In this document: piece by piece, positions 8,023 to 16,150 of the stretch
Layout: each line of letters begins with the position of its first letter
How positions within the stretch are numbered: position 1 is the stretch's first letter
DNA from: a virus
Virus record (IMG/VR): IMGVR_UViG_3300041409_000940
Location: 1 to 29,322 of that record
Strand: one strand, 5' to 3'
Length of the DNA stretch: 29,322 nt
The notes under the pieces: model-generated
What the model was told of the DNA's origin: nothing
The model's input: only the letters and a program-made list of their open reading frames with translations
Databases searched by the model: none
Position numbers and translations under genes: made by a program

Positions 8023-11000
8023 CTATCCCAGCAAGTACTGGCGGTTGCGGGTAGCGATGTCTTGGCCTTCGATGATCGCCTCGATGATGTCGGCCTTGAG
8101 TTTCTGGTGGTCGGCGCCACTATTGATGTCGCCGGTCGTGACCTGAACGCTGATGTGAACGTCCCCGCCCCCGGGAATCGGGCTGACGGCTTTCGTCGCT
8201 CCCGAGATGAGGTTCGCAGCACTTGCGCCGGACTGGATCGCGGTGAGCTGACCGCCCAGCTCGTTCATCCCGGCGTTGATCGAGCGGGTCACGGACTGCG
8301 CCTGCAGCGCGAGGGCCTGCAGCGCGCCACCAAGTGCATCCTGAGCGGCTCCACCCAACTCGGTGAACGCACGCTTCACCAAGTCGATGAAGTCCTCGAC
8401 CTTCGCCGTCATGCCGCTCCCGAACGTAAACTTGTCGTTCTTCTCGTTCGCGATTCCGATATCGCCGTTGGACCCGCCCAGCCCGATGAGCGTCTTGAAG
8501 TCCGCGAGTGCCTGCCCTGCGAGATTCGCTGGGTTCACCGTCTTGAGCAAGGCTTCGAGCTGGAAGCCTAGGTCGCTCGGTGAGCCGTTGTTGTAGGCGC
8601 TCAAGAACTGCTGGTAGCCGGGCAGGAACTTGTCCGGCTCGTTCTGCTTGGAGTTGTGGTCGCCGAAGACGCCGCTCCCGAGCAGCGCACCGACGCCGGC
8701 GACGATGGCTCCGACCGGAAGGCCGAAGCCCGTTGCCGAGAGCGCGGCGCCGAGGCCGGTGAGCGAGAGCCCGCCACCCAGTGCCACCGAGAGCCCGCCC
8801 GCGGCGCCAAGGGCGCCCAGGATGCCGCCCGGGATGCCGCCACCGACCTGCTGGCCGAGCGTGACGCCCAGGTCACCGATGCCCACTCCCGCGAGCAAGG
8901 CGCCCAGGCCGCTCGTCTTCAGGAAACTGAGAAGTCCACCGCCACCGACTCCACCACCCTGAGCGACAGCGGCCGGATCATCCCAGCTGCCGAAGCTGGC
9001 AGCACCCATGTCCGGGCCGCCCTTGGCACCGAAACCGAACAGCTTGCCGATCCCGCTGACGATTCCGCCGATGCCGCCCTTGAAGGCACCGGTGATGGCG
9101 CCGAGGATGCCGCCCCCGCCGCCGAACAGGCCCAGCAGCTTGAGGCCGAGCACGCCCTCGAGGATATCGCGCAGCACCCCCAGCAGCCCACCACCCACGT
9201 CGGGGCTCTTGAGCGCATCGATCGTCGGCTGCTGGATCTGCGAGAGGTTGGAGTAGTTGATCGGCGTGGGTGACAGCTTGCCGATGTTGCCGCTGGCCAG
9301 CTCGTTGAGGGTCGGGATGTCGTGGACGATCGAGATTAGCGGAGCGGTTGCGTCGTGCAGGTTCGTGAAGTCGGTGTTGATCTTGTCGAGCAGCGCGACG
9401 TGGATACCGAACGCGCGCAGAATGCGTGCGATGACGTTGTAGAGGCTAATAAAAATGTTAGCCACCGCGGCGACTGCCTTGAGGACCAGGTCGATGACGG
9501 GGCGCAGGGCGTCGATGATCTCGGCGAAGACCTGCATCACCTGGTTCACGACGTTCATCACGTCGCCGAAGGCCTTGGACTTTTGAGCAGCGTCGAGAAG
9601 GAGTGTCGTCCAGTTGAACTTGCCGAACTCTATCCCGGCCGAGCGGCCGTCGGGAGTCGATCGTTCGCGAACGGACAGCCCTGGGATGTTGAGCTTAGCG
9701 ATCAGGCCTTCCGTGAACTTGGTGAGGTTGAAGCCGGTGTTTTCGAGCGCTTCGCGTAAGCGCGCGGACGACGCGGCTACGGCGTCATCGGCTGCAGTGA
9801 CTTTGAGGGTCGCTTGGTATAACGCTTGCGTGGCCTGTTCGACGAGTTGAAGCCCTGCCACGGGCGCCATCGTTTTCGCTCGCGCGAGGGCGTTGTAATA
9901 GTCCTCCTGCGCAAGGCCCTTCTGCAACCGCGCGAGTGCTCGGTCGAACTCCGCCTGGCGGTGTGCCTCCTGCTCTGAGTCGACAGGGGTCGGCGTCCTA
10001 ATAGCGGATTGTAGGTCGAAGCGACGCTTATCCAGCTCCTTTTGCTGGCTAACAGCGTACTCGCCCCCATGCTCAGACCGCGTCTTGCTCAGTTTCTCTA
10101 AGTCGAGGGTTTGCAGCGTCAGCGGATCAAACGCGTGAGCAATCTCGCGCCCGAGCTTCGCTATCGTCCCGCCGAGCTTCGCGAACTCTGCGTTCATCTT
10201 GATTGCGGAAAGCACGTGCTCGTTCATGCGCTTGCCGATCTCGGCTAAGTGCTTCGCGCGTTCTTGGTCACTTGCCGGAAGAGAGCGCATCAGGCTCGCC
10301 TCGGCCTGTGCGGCACGCAATTCTGCAGCCCGCTGTTCGGCCACTGCTCGGCGCAGCGCAAGCGTCCGTTCCAGCTGCTCGCGCTCGATTGCCTGCTCCG
10401 CTGCGATGCCGGTTGGGCCATCCACCGTGAGGGACTTGAACGGGTCGCGCTTATCGCGCAGGGTTTCCAGGTTAGCCGTCGTCTCGGCGAGCCGGGCCTT
10501 CGCCGCCTCGACGTGCTGCTGCGCGATGGCAAGCATCTTGTCGATAGCGGCCAGCATGGCGGTTAGCCAGTCGTTGATTCCCTTCTGGTCCACTTTCCCA
10601 GGGCCACCTAGGCCCGCCCAGCTCGCGCCTTGCTTGCCGATCTCGCCCAACTGCGCGGTGAAGACCTTGGTCATCGTAGTCCAGGCGTTTTTGACGTACT
10701 CCATGGCGCGATCGGTCCCAGCTTTGAAGCCGGTGAAGATCGCCTTCTCCGTCTGGGGCATCCCACGCGACAGGTCTTGGCCGGACTTGAGGTCCTGGGC
10801 AGCGTGAATCCAATCGCCGGACTTGAACTCCATCGCCGCCTTGATCGCGTAGCCGATGCTCTTCGCGTTGTCCTGGAAGCCGTCAGCCAACTCTTTCCAG
10901 GCCCTGCTCGCGAAGTTGATGACGTTTTCAAACGCCTCGCCCAGCTCGTTGAGGTGCAGGATCAACTCGACAACAACGGCGATAACAGCGGCGATCGCGG

Positions 11001-12105
11001 CGATGATCGCCAGAAGGGGAGCCTCAGCAAGCCATTCAGCGACCGTCGCCGTCACGAAGGCGTCGCGCGCCAACGAGACCCACGTGACGAGATCGCGGAA
11101 GCCGGCAACGACAACTGTGATGACGCGTCCGCCCAGAACGCTCAGGACGGAGATCAATGGGCTGACGGCCTTCGCAGCGAGCCCGAACGCCGATCCAACC
11201 AGCGCTAGGCCATTCCCAAGGAATTCCAGCGCAAGTTTAACCGCCGGGAGCATGAGACCGAGCGCGGTCAACGATAAGGTGCTGAATGAGATAGCGGCAG
11301 CGGCGGCCAGAAACCACGGTGGTAACTTCGCAACCGCGTCTAAGACGTGAGCGATCGCGTTTGCCGCGCCTTCGAAGTCGGTTACGAGCTGCTGTCCGAA
11401 CCTGGTGTTCACCAGCCGGTCGAGCGCGTTGGTGACCCTCCCGAATGCACCCTCCAGCCCCTCCGCCCGCTTCTCGGCCGCACCGGCGACCATGGACTCC
11501 CAACGCGACATCGCGGTCGCGAAGTCGACCGTCTTCCCGGTCGCGTCCTTGACGGCGATGCCATAGCGCCCGAGCATTTCCACATGACCGGTTGCCGCCT
11601 CGACGGCAAGATGCGTTGCCTCCTGGACGTTCATGTGCTTCGCTGCAGCGAGTCCGAGTACATCGACCAAGAGCCTTTGCTGCTGCGTCTCGCTCGCGCC
11701 CGTCGTCGCTAGAGCCTGGACGGACTCACGCATCGATGTAAGGGCGAAACCGCCACCTTGCGCGGACGCGGCAAGGCGGCGCAGCCACCGGTCCATCCCT
11801 TCGGCATCGAACTCGTGGCCGAAGTTCTTGGTCACCCGCCCGGCGATTTCCATCGCGTCAGCAGCATTATTGGCCGCCTCGGCGATCTTCTTGAGTTGGT
11901 CGATCACTTCGATGCCAACGAACGCCTCGGTGATGCCTTTGAACACGTTCGCAACGCGCTCCGAGCGCTCCTCAATGTGCTCGAACGTTTGGGTCACTTC
12001 GGTCCCGAAGCTTTTGATTTCACTTTTCGCCTTATTCAGCGGTCCCGTGAAGGCGGACCCAACAACGGTTCGGATGTTGATGGCCAACTCGCGTAAAGTG
12101 GGCAT
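8023..12105 (-). CDS. Tail tape measure protein
   Basis: A 1360-residue protein in the tape-measure position between the G/GT chaperones and Dit. Residues 1-250 are helical and Ala-rich and resemble the conserved tape measure N-terminus (MDRWLRRLAASAQGGGFALT, then LATTGASETQQQRLLVDVLG). Hydrophobic helices occur at about 268-340 and 358-385 (LLAIIAAIAAVIAVVVELIL). Residues about 520-760 are long charged coiled coils. Residues about 960-1130 are a very Gly-rich hydrophobic stretch (FGGGGGILGAITGAF), as often seen in regions that enter the membrane during DNA delivery. AGGA five bases before the ATG at 12105 supports the start. No lytic or peptidase domain is obvious. Confidence 0.92.
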   Translation of the reverse strand: MPTLRELAINIRTVVGSAFTGPLNKAKSEIKSFGTEVTQTFEHIEERSERVANVFKGITEAFVGIEVIDQLKKIAEAANNAADAMEIAGRVTKNFGHEFDAEGMDRWLRRLAASAQGGGFALTSMRESVQALATTGASETQQQRLLVDVLGLAAAKHMNVQEATHLAVEAATGHVEMLGRYGIAVKDATGKTVDFATAMSRWESMVAGAAEKRAEGLEGAFGRVTNALDRLVNTRFGQQLVTDFEGAANAIAHVLDAVAKLPPWFLAAAAAISFSTLSLTALGLMLPAVKLALEFLGNGLALVGSAFGLAAKAVSPLISVLSVLGGRVITVVVAGFRDLVTWVSLARDAFVTATVAEWLAEAPLLAIIAAIAAVIAVVVELILHLNELGEAFENVINFASRAWKELADGFQDNAKSIGYAIKAAMEFKSGDWIHAAQDLKSGQDLSRGMPQTEKAIFTGFKAGTDRAMEYVKNAWTTMTKVFTAQLGEIGKQGASWAGLGGPGKVDQKGINDWLTAMLAAIDKMLAIAQQHVEAAKARLAETTANLETLRDKRDPFKSLTVDGPTGIAAEQAIEREQLERTLALRRAVAEQRAAELRAAQAEASLMRSLPASDQERAKHLAEIGKRMNEHVLSAIKMNAEFAKLGGTIAKLGREIAHAFDPLTLQTLDLEKLSKTRSEHGGEYAVSQQKELDKRRFDLQSAIRTPTPVDSEQEAHRQAEFDRALARLQKGLAQEDYYNALARAKTMAPVAGLQLVEQATQALYQATLKVTAADDAVAASSARLREALENTGFNLTKFTEGLIAKLNIPGLSVRERSTPDGRSAGIEFGKFNWTTLLLDAAQKSKAFGDVMNVVNQVMQVFAEIIDALRPVIDLVLKAVAAVANIFISLYNVIARILRAFGIHVALLDKINTDFTNLHDATAPLISIVHDIPTLNELASGNIGKLSPTPINYSNLSQIQQPTIDALKSPDVGGGLLGVLRDILEGVLGLKLLGLFGGGGGILGAITGAFKGGIGGIVSGIGKLFGFGAKGGPDMGAASFGSWDDPAAVAQGGGVGGGGLLSFLKTSGLGALLAGVGIGDLGVTLGQQVGGGIPGGILGALGAAGGLSVALGGGLSLTGLGAALSATGFGLPVGAIVAGVGALLGSGVFGDHNSKQNEPDKFLPGYQQFLSAYNNGSPSDLGFQLEALLKTVNPANLAGQALADFKTLIGLGGSNGDIGIANEKNDKFTFGSGMTAKVEDFIDLVKRAFTELGGAAQDALGGALQALALQAQSVTRSINAGMNELGGQLTAIQSGASAANLISGATKAVSPIPGGGDVHISVQVTTGDINSGADHQKLKADIIEAIIEGQDIATRNRQYLLG

Positions 12106-12123
12106 CGCAATCCTTTCCGAGGC

Positions 12124-12920
12124 TTACACGCCAAGCAGGGCGCGAATGTGGGCTGGCATCTCAGCGGGCGCCCTGTTCTGGACCGACCCACCAAACTTCT
12201 CGAGGAACTGCGGGTCCGTCACACGCACCCGTTCGCGCGGATCGGCTTGGCGTGTCGATGGTGCGCTGGGTGCGCCATCGTCTCCCGATCCCCACGGGTT
12301 TGTAAGGACGATGTAGGCGCTCATCGCATCAAACAGGACCAGAACTTGGCCGAGCGTCATGCGGTGCATGACGTCGGCGACGGGGTACCGGTAGTGTGCT
12401 AAGACGTGGCCGATGGCGTCGGCAAGTCCGAATTCTCGTCCGGTTTCTGATCGGAGCCAAGCTTCGCGGCTTCCGCCGCCAGCCGTTTTCCCAGCGATGC
12501 AAGCCTGTTTGCGGAAAGCGTCGCGCTCGCAAGCGCTTGCATCGTTTCAACGAGCGGCAGCGCATTCCACCATTCGTCGAACGCCGCCTCGCCCTCGTCC
12601 CCATCGACCTCGACGGAGTCATGGACCATGCGCTTGAGGATGTCCTTCAGGTCTCGGTACCGACCGCCTATCTGGGGAATGATCTCAGCAAACGAGGTGA
12701 TTTGCTTGCTCATCACATCGTCGTAGATTGAGCCGAACGTCTGTGCAAGCCCGATCACCTGCTCATCGTCCGCAACGGAGACAGCGACCAGATCGATCTG
12801 CAACCCGCCCAACTCGACGATGACGCCGGAGGGCTTCCCGACAACCTGCTTCAGCAGCTCGAGTCGCGTCTGGGCGGAAAAAATGGGCCGGTGTTTGCCG
12901 GCCCCGTTCGTGGAAGACAT
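12124..12920 (-). CDS. Tail assembly chaperone GT fusion made by -1 ribosomal frameshift
   Basis: Extending the short T frame upstream of its first ATG (12369) shows it is open well into the G gene, in the -1 frame, with sensible protein (REFGLADAIGHVLAHYRYP joined to VADVMHRMTLGQVLVLFDAM). The join is at the slippery heptamer G GGA AAA at 12486-12492. The product is residues 1-145 of G followed by 120 residues of T (265 in all), with the segments 12920-12486 and 12486-12124 sharing base 12486. In lambda-type phages G and GT bind the tape measure and recruit tail tube subunits. The last T residues (AEMPAHIRALLGV) end 18 bases before the tape measure start. T alone lacks a convincing independent start. 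Confidence 0.85.
12399..12920 (-). CDS. Tail assembly chaperone G (zero-frame product)
   Basis: A 173-residue protein beginning MSSTNGAGKHRPIFSAQTRLEL, acidic and helical, with no enzyme motifs. Its place between the tail tube and tape measure genes, and the frameshift into the next frame, identify it as the G-type tail assembly chaperone rather than any sequence motif. AAAGGG four bases before the ATG at 12920 is a strong ribosome site. The zero-frame end (SDLPTPSATS) is low in complexity, which fits a tail that is simply bypassed when ribosomes shift. Confidence 0.82.
   Translation of the reverse strand: MSSTNGAGKHRPIFSAQTRLELLKQVVGKPSGVIVELGGLQIDLVAVSVADDEQVIGLAQTFGSIYDDVMSKQITSFAEIIPQIGGRYRDLKDILKRMVHDSVEVDGDEGEAAFDEWWNALPLVETMQALASATLSANRLASLGKRLAAEAAKLGSDQKPDENSDLPTPSATS
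12466..12492 (-). promoter_or_regulatory. Programmed -1 frameshift signal (slippery site plus hairpin)
   Basis: In the G frame the codons read CTG GGA AAA CGG, giving the heptamer G GGA AAA at 12486-12492, one base different from lambda's G GGA AAG. Six bases further on, GCGGC GGAA GCCGC (12466-12479) forms a five-pair GC stem closed by a GGAA loop, a member of the stable GNRA class. Slippage by one base re-pairs both tRNAs (GGA to GGG, AAA to AAA) and leads straight into the long open T frame. Heptamer, spacer and stem all match known stimulatory arrangements. Confidence 0.85.
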
Positions 12921-12937
12921 GGCGCCCTTTCTACAGG

Positions 12938-13729
12938 CTAGACGTTGACGAAGTCGGTATCCCAGACGCGCCCGAGCGCATCGGCGTACGCAGTGTACGT
13001 GCGCTCGTACTGGGTGTAGGTCTCGTCGGCGTGGGTGATCTTCATGCCGCCGGCGCGCACGGCGTAGTACGTGTAGAGCTGCAGGGCGGTCGCGCTATCG
13101 GCGTCGGACGCATCGCGCTTCGTGCAGACGAGCTGCATCGTTTTCTGGCTGTTCTGGAACGTGTTGACGACCGAGACTCGCGAGCCGGAGGTCGAGGTGT
13201 ACCGGTACGAGGCTTGGAACGTAACGCCAGCATCGCCCGATGCGAACGTGACCACGCCGGTCGCGTTGTTGACCGACGCGGACTTACCGGCGACCTCGGA
13301 CCCCGCGGCGACGATCGCGTAGGGGATCGCGACGTTGTTGACCAGCGCGAGGATGTAGACGGTTCCGGGCACCAGCTTCGCCGCTGTACCGTTGACGAGC
13401 GCCACGGTGTACGGGCCCGAAGGCGCCGGTACGGTGTAGAGCTCGTCCAGTGCAACCGGGCTCGTCCCGGTCGTCACGGTGCCGCCGACCGCGCTGGCGA
13501 GGGTCTGCGGGTCGATGGTGTAGTGCTTGCCGGTGATGGTGATCGACCCGTGCCCGCTGGCCGAGGCGATCGGCCAGGTGCCCTCGCCGTAGGCGTCCTT
13601 CATGTTGATCTTGTAGTCGGCGCTGACATCGACGAGCGCGCGAACGCGCACCCACGACGTGCTGCCGGGTGTCATTTCGAACAGGTTCGCGGTACCGAAC
13701 GTGATGCGTTCGACGGTCTGGAGAGGCAT
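12938..13729 (-). CDS. Major tail tube protein
   Basis: A 263-residue beta-rich protein beginning MPLQTVERITFGTANLFEM. The pattern of an N-terminal extension, VRALVDVSADYKINMKDAYG, a GHGSITITGKHYTID strand and a C-terminal segment (YTQYERTYTAYADALGRVW) matches tail tube subunits that stack as hexamer rings. The middle (about 80-170) has an inserted small Ig-like beta region. It sits directly upstream of the G/GT chaperones, the usual order. AAAGGA about ten bases before the ATG at 13729 is the ribosome site. A strong hairpin lies in the gap upstream, consistent with separate control of this abundant protein. Confidence 0.82.
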   Translation of the reverse strand: MPLQTVERITFGTANLFEMTPGSTSWVRVRALVDVSADYKINMKDAYGEGTWPIASASGHGSITITGKHYTIDPQTLASAVGGTVTTGTSPVALDELYTVPAPSGPYTVALVNGTAAKLVPGTVYILALVNNVAIPYAIVAAGSEVAGKSASVNNATGVVTFASGDAGVTFQASYRYTSTSGSRVSVVNTFQNSQKTMQLVCTKRDASDADSATALQLYTYYAVRAGGMKITHADETYTQYERTYTAYADALGRVWDTDFVNV

Positions 13730-13759
13730 GGATCACGGTCCTTTCGTAGGCGTGTCGGG

Positions 13760-13775
13760 GCCGGCGCGCGCCGGC
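13760..13775. repeat. 16-base perfect palindrome GCCGGCGCGCGCCGGC
   Basis: A perfect 16-base palindrome in the gap before the tail tube gene, between the 13783-13813 hairpin and the ribosome site. As RNA it could form a GC stem next to the larger hairpin; as DNA it could be a dyad binding site. It contains no T tract, so it is not a terminator by itself. Confidence 0.5.
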
Positions 13776-13782
13776 GAAAGGA

Positions 13783-13813
13783 ACGAGCGCCGGACCGATA
13801 GGCCGACGCTCGT
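13783..13813 (-). terminator. Intergenic hairpin before the tail tube gene (attenuator or partial terminator)
   Basis: In the transcript, ACGAGCGTCGG and CCGGCGCTCGT pair over 11 bases (one G-U) around a nine-base loop, followed by TCCTTTCG. The stem is strong but the T run is short and interrupted, so read-through is likely. It lies 27 bases downstream of the tail terminator stop and 54 bases upstream of the tail tube start. It may reduce read-through, stabilise the downstream message, or be a processing site. Confidence 0.5.
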
Positions 13814-13839
13814 GGGGCTCTTGGGGACTAGAGGAGCAG

Positions 13840-14307
13840 CTACGTCGCGATGCAGACGAGCGTTGCGGTGAGGTACCAGCGCGAGGACTGGCTATCGTAC
13901 CCAGGCGGCAGGGCGCCCGCTTCACGAATGGTCACGATCGAGACCGGCAAGGTCGTTGCGGTTGCTGACCGCGAGAGCGCATTCCGGCCGCCGCCGTCGG
14001 TTGAGAGCAGGCGCGCGCGGACAGCTTCGTACAGCTCGTCCACGATGTCGTCGCCGTTCGGCTTGCCGGAGCTGATCGACAGTTTGATCTCAAGCTCGCG
14101 GGCCCGCAGTTCGGGCGAGATACTCGGTCGTGCACCGACGATAAAGGAGACCATCGGATCGGGCGGGTCCACGATGTCGACCGGCGCTGCTCCGAACACG
14201 TTGTCGGTCGGCAGGGTAAGAGGCGCCGCGTCGTTGACCGTGTAGGTCAAGGGCGGGTTGGTCAGCGCATCCCCGATGGCTTGCTTGACCGCGGGAACGG
14301 TTCTCAC
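13840..14307 (-). CDS. Putative tail terminator / tail completion protein
   Basis: A 155-residue protein. The reading frame stays open far upstream, but the upstream part is antisense-like Arg-rich shadow of the neighbouring gene. The GTG at 14307 makes a GTGA overlap with the stop of that gene (14304-14306) and gives a natural start, VRTVPAVKQAIGDALTN. The body (DPMVSFIVGARPSISPELRARELEIKLSIS, DELYEAVRARLLS, SSRWYLTATLVCIAT) has the alpha/beta outline of tail terminators: a helix, long strands, a helix, a closing strand. Position just before the tail tube gene supports the call. No diagnostic motif is visible. Confidence 0.6.
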   Translation of the reverse strand: MRTVPAVKQAIGDALTNPPLTYTVNDAAPLTLPTDNVFGAAPVDIVDPPDPMVSFIVGARPSISPELRARELEIKLSISSGKPNGDDIVDELYEAVRARLLSTDGGGRNALSRSATATTLPVSIVTIREAGALPPGYDSQSSRWYLTATLVCIAT

Positions 14308-14786
14308 GCCGCATGCCCGCGGAGCGCTGCGCTCACGCTGGCCTCGATGATGCGGGCGAAGTCGTCGCCGTAGTGGTCGACGACCCATTGCATCCACGGG
14401 CGCGCCCGCATCTTGGTCGTTCCCTCTTGGACCCAGCGGTCGAGGTCCGCCAGCGTTTCGTCGATGACGATCGACCCCTCGATGATCTGCCCGAAGCGCC
14501 CTTGCGGGCTGATCTTCTTGAGCGCGTCCCGATACTTGCCGCTTTGCAGGTGGACCAACACGTCGGGGTTGTGGACGGCATGCCCGTGCGCCGCACTGTA
14601 CGGGTGACCCATCTCCGCGAGCTGCTTGAGCGTGTGATCGGCCGGCGACAAGACGGTCGCGCACGCCTTAAACGCGGCGTTCAGCGCAAGGAGAACGCCT
14701 TGGAATGCTGCCTGCCGTACTTCGAGCGCCGCGTTGTCCAAGTCCGCCAGCACGACCTCGATACCCTCGACCGATCCTTTGATCAT
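14304..14786 (-). CDS. HK97 gp10-like head-tail joining protein
   Basis: A 160-residue protein with an N-terminal helical part (MIKGSVEGIEVVLADLDNAA), a central TLKQLAEMGHPYSAAHG, and HLQSGKYRDAL followed by a strand region. This order (small domain, then P-x-x-G/SG-x-L element) matches the HK97 gp10-like proteins found between the connector and tail terminator, though the C-terminal part (WVQEGTTKMRARPWMQWVVDHYG, close to the usual xxGTxxMxARPxM motif) is the strongest evidence. AGGAG lies seven bases before the ATG at 14786, nine bases after the upstream stop. Confidence 0.75.
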   Translation of the reverse strand: MIKGSVEGIEVVLADLDNAALEVRQAAFQGVLLALNAAFKACATVLSPADHTLKQLAEMGHPYSAAHGHAVHNPDVLVHLQSGKYRDALKKISPQGRFGQIIEGSIVIDETLADLDRWVQEGTTKMRARPWMQWVVDHYGDDFARIIEASVSAALRGHAA

Positions 14787-14795
14787 CGTGCTCTC

Positions 14796-15215
14796 CTACG
14801 ACCACGCCCGCCCGCGCGCGACCTGAGCCTGTAGCGTGCGGGTGAAGAGGTAGTGGTTCACCGCGAGAACCAGCGAGCGCAAACCACTCTCATCGACGAT
14901 GACGTCGTTCGGGGCGAGCGCCGGGAAGGCGCCACGGCCGTTTGCGAGCACGGTGTACGTGATGCCGTCGACGACGACAGTCCCGTTCGGCGCGACACCG
15001 CGGTAGGCAGCGGGTGCCAGCCCGTCCAGAATGAGCAGCGCGTCTTGCACGTAGTCCTTGCCCTCGACCGCGATCGTCGTCAGCGCCCCCCGCGCTCCTT
15101 GGAGAAGTGCGGGGACGTCCGAGTTCAGCGGATCGTCTCTGGTCAGAACCGACCGGGTCGCGGACCGGCCGGAAACGTCGCGCCGAATGATCGTGACCCG
15201 GTTTGGCCGATTCAT
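14796..15215 (-). CDS. Putative head-closure (stopper) protein
   Basis: A 139-residue protein, MNRPNRVTIIRRDVSGRS..., with strand-rich order and DYVQDALLILDGLAP and GITYTVLANGRGAFP elements. Between the connector and the gp10-like gene the usual product is the stopper (SPP1 gp16 / phage head-tail joining family), which plugs the head before tail joining. A small beta-barrel with RDV..GR and a late ITYTVL strand fits that. The ATG at 15215 overlaps the connector stop as TGATG. The family assignment depends mainly on synteny. Confidence 0.55.
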   Translation of the reverse strand: MNRPNRVTIIRRDVSGRSATRSVLTRDDPLNSDVPALLQGARGALTTIAVEGKDYVQDALLILDGLAPAAYRGVAPNGTVVVDGITYTVLANGRGAFPALAPNDVIVDESGLRSLVLAVNHYLFTRTLQAQVARGRAWS

Positions 15216-16147
15216 CAGAATGCGGTCCCCGTCCAGCGCTTGAGCAGTTTCGCGGCCGGTATCGGGATGTCGAAGATCTCGTTGCGACGGTCGTACTGCA
15301 CGTCCCCTTCGCGGACCCGGGAATATCCGCCCAGGCCGCGCTCGATGACTCCCGCGTTCACCATCAGTTCGGTCGCGATGATCGCGGTCGCCTTGCGCAC
15401 CTCACGAGGTGTCTGCAACCACCCGTATCCCGACGTGTACACGATTCGCGCCACGTCCGGCGAGTACCCGACGCCTTGCAAAACGGCGCTCGGCCCGATG
15501 ATGGAGTTACCGAGCGCGAACCCTTGGACTTCGAAGTACCCGGCCGCGAAGTTGGTGTAGATTTGTCCGTTCTGACCAGCCACCTCGAAGGTCACCATGA
15601 GCTGGTTGTTCACGTAGAACGAGAACGCGTCGAGCGAGACGAGCGGGATGCCGCGGGTTGGGCCACGGGACGGGCGCACGCGCGGGCCGCGGCCTCCTCG
15701 TGCCGGTCGATAGCTGTGGTCCTCCTGGACCTGGTAGAGCCGCAAGCCCGCGTCGACGCCAATCGCGCTGTCGATGAACGCGCTGGCGTCGCGAAGCGCT
15801 TGATCGAGGAGGCCAGTGGCGAGACCAGAGACGTTGTCCACGGTGCCCTCGATCGCCGGGCTATACTGAGACGCCTGGCAATACTGCGATGACACGTTGA
15901 GCGCGCACGTGGCAGCGGTGCCGTCGCTCGCGGTGACAACGAGCGTACCGGACCGAGCCCCATCGGGCACGGTGAACGCGACCGCTGATCCACTGAAGAT
16001 GGCCGGGAGCGGCAGCGGGGCGGGCGGAATACCCTGGCCCTGCAGCACGACGCTCGCTCCTACCCCCGCCGACAATCCCGAGCCAGTCAACGTGATCACG
16101 TTCCCCGGTGAGCCGTCGACCAGGGCCGCGCCGAGCGTCGCGGGCAC
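15215..16147 (-). CDS. Head-tail connector with N-terminal Ig/IPT-like domain
   Basis: A 310-residue protein with two parts. Residues 1 to about 86 (NVITLTGSGLSAGVGASVVLQG, IFSGSAVAFTVPDGARSGTL, VTASDGTAATCALNV) read as an IPT/TIG-like beta sandwich. Residues from about 88 (YCQASQYSPAIEG) to the end match the gp6-like head-tail connector pattern: LLDQALRDASAFIDSAIG, a strand region, YTSGYGWLQTPREVRKA, IATELMVNAG and a C-terminal PAAKLLKRW. Connectors normally begin near residue 88. The start is a GTG at 16147, three bases after the upstream stop, with only weak AGGT upstream. The fusion is a single open frame, so it is not an assembly of two genes by misreading. Confidence 0.75.
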   Translation of the reverse strand: MPATLGAALVDGSPGNVITLTGSGLSAGVGASVVLQGQGIPPAPLPLPAIFSGSAVAFTVPDGARSGTLVVTASDGTAATCALNVSSQYCQASQYSPAIEGTVDNVSGLATGLLDQALRDASAFIDSAIGVDAGLRLYQVQEDHSYRPARGGRGPRVRPSRGPTRGIPLVSLDAFSFYVNNQLMVTFEVAGQNGQIYTNFAAGYFEVQGFALGNSIIGPSAVLQGVGYSPDVARIVYTSGYGWLQTPREVRKATAIIATELMVNAGVIERGLGGYSRVREGDVQYDRRNEIFDIPIPAAKLLKRWTGTAF

Positions 16148-16150
16148 GAA

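Noticed and set aside
12329-12622. Minus-strand open frame in the third frame across the G gene end
   Set aside because: Arg-rich shadow; the -1 frame that continues into T is the one with sensible protein and a slippery site.
14308-14664. Upstream extension of the putative tail terminator frame
   Set aside because: The added residues are Arg/His-rich and antithetical to a fold, and lie fully inside the gp10-like gene; the GTGA overlap at 14304-14307 gives a better start.
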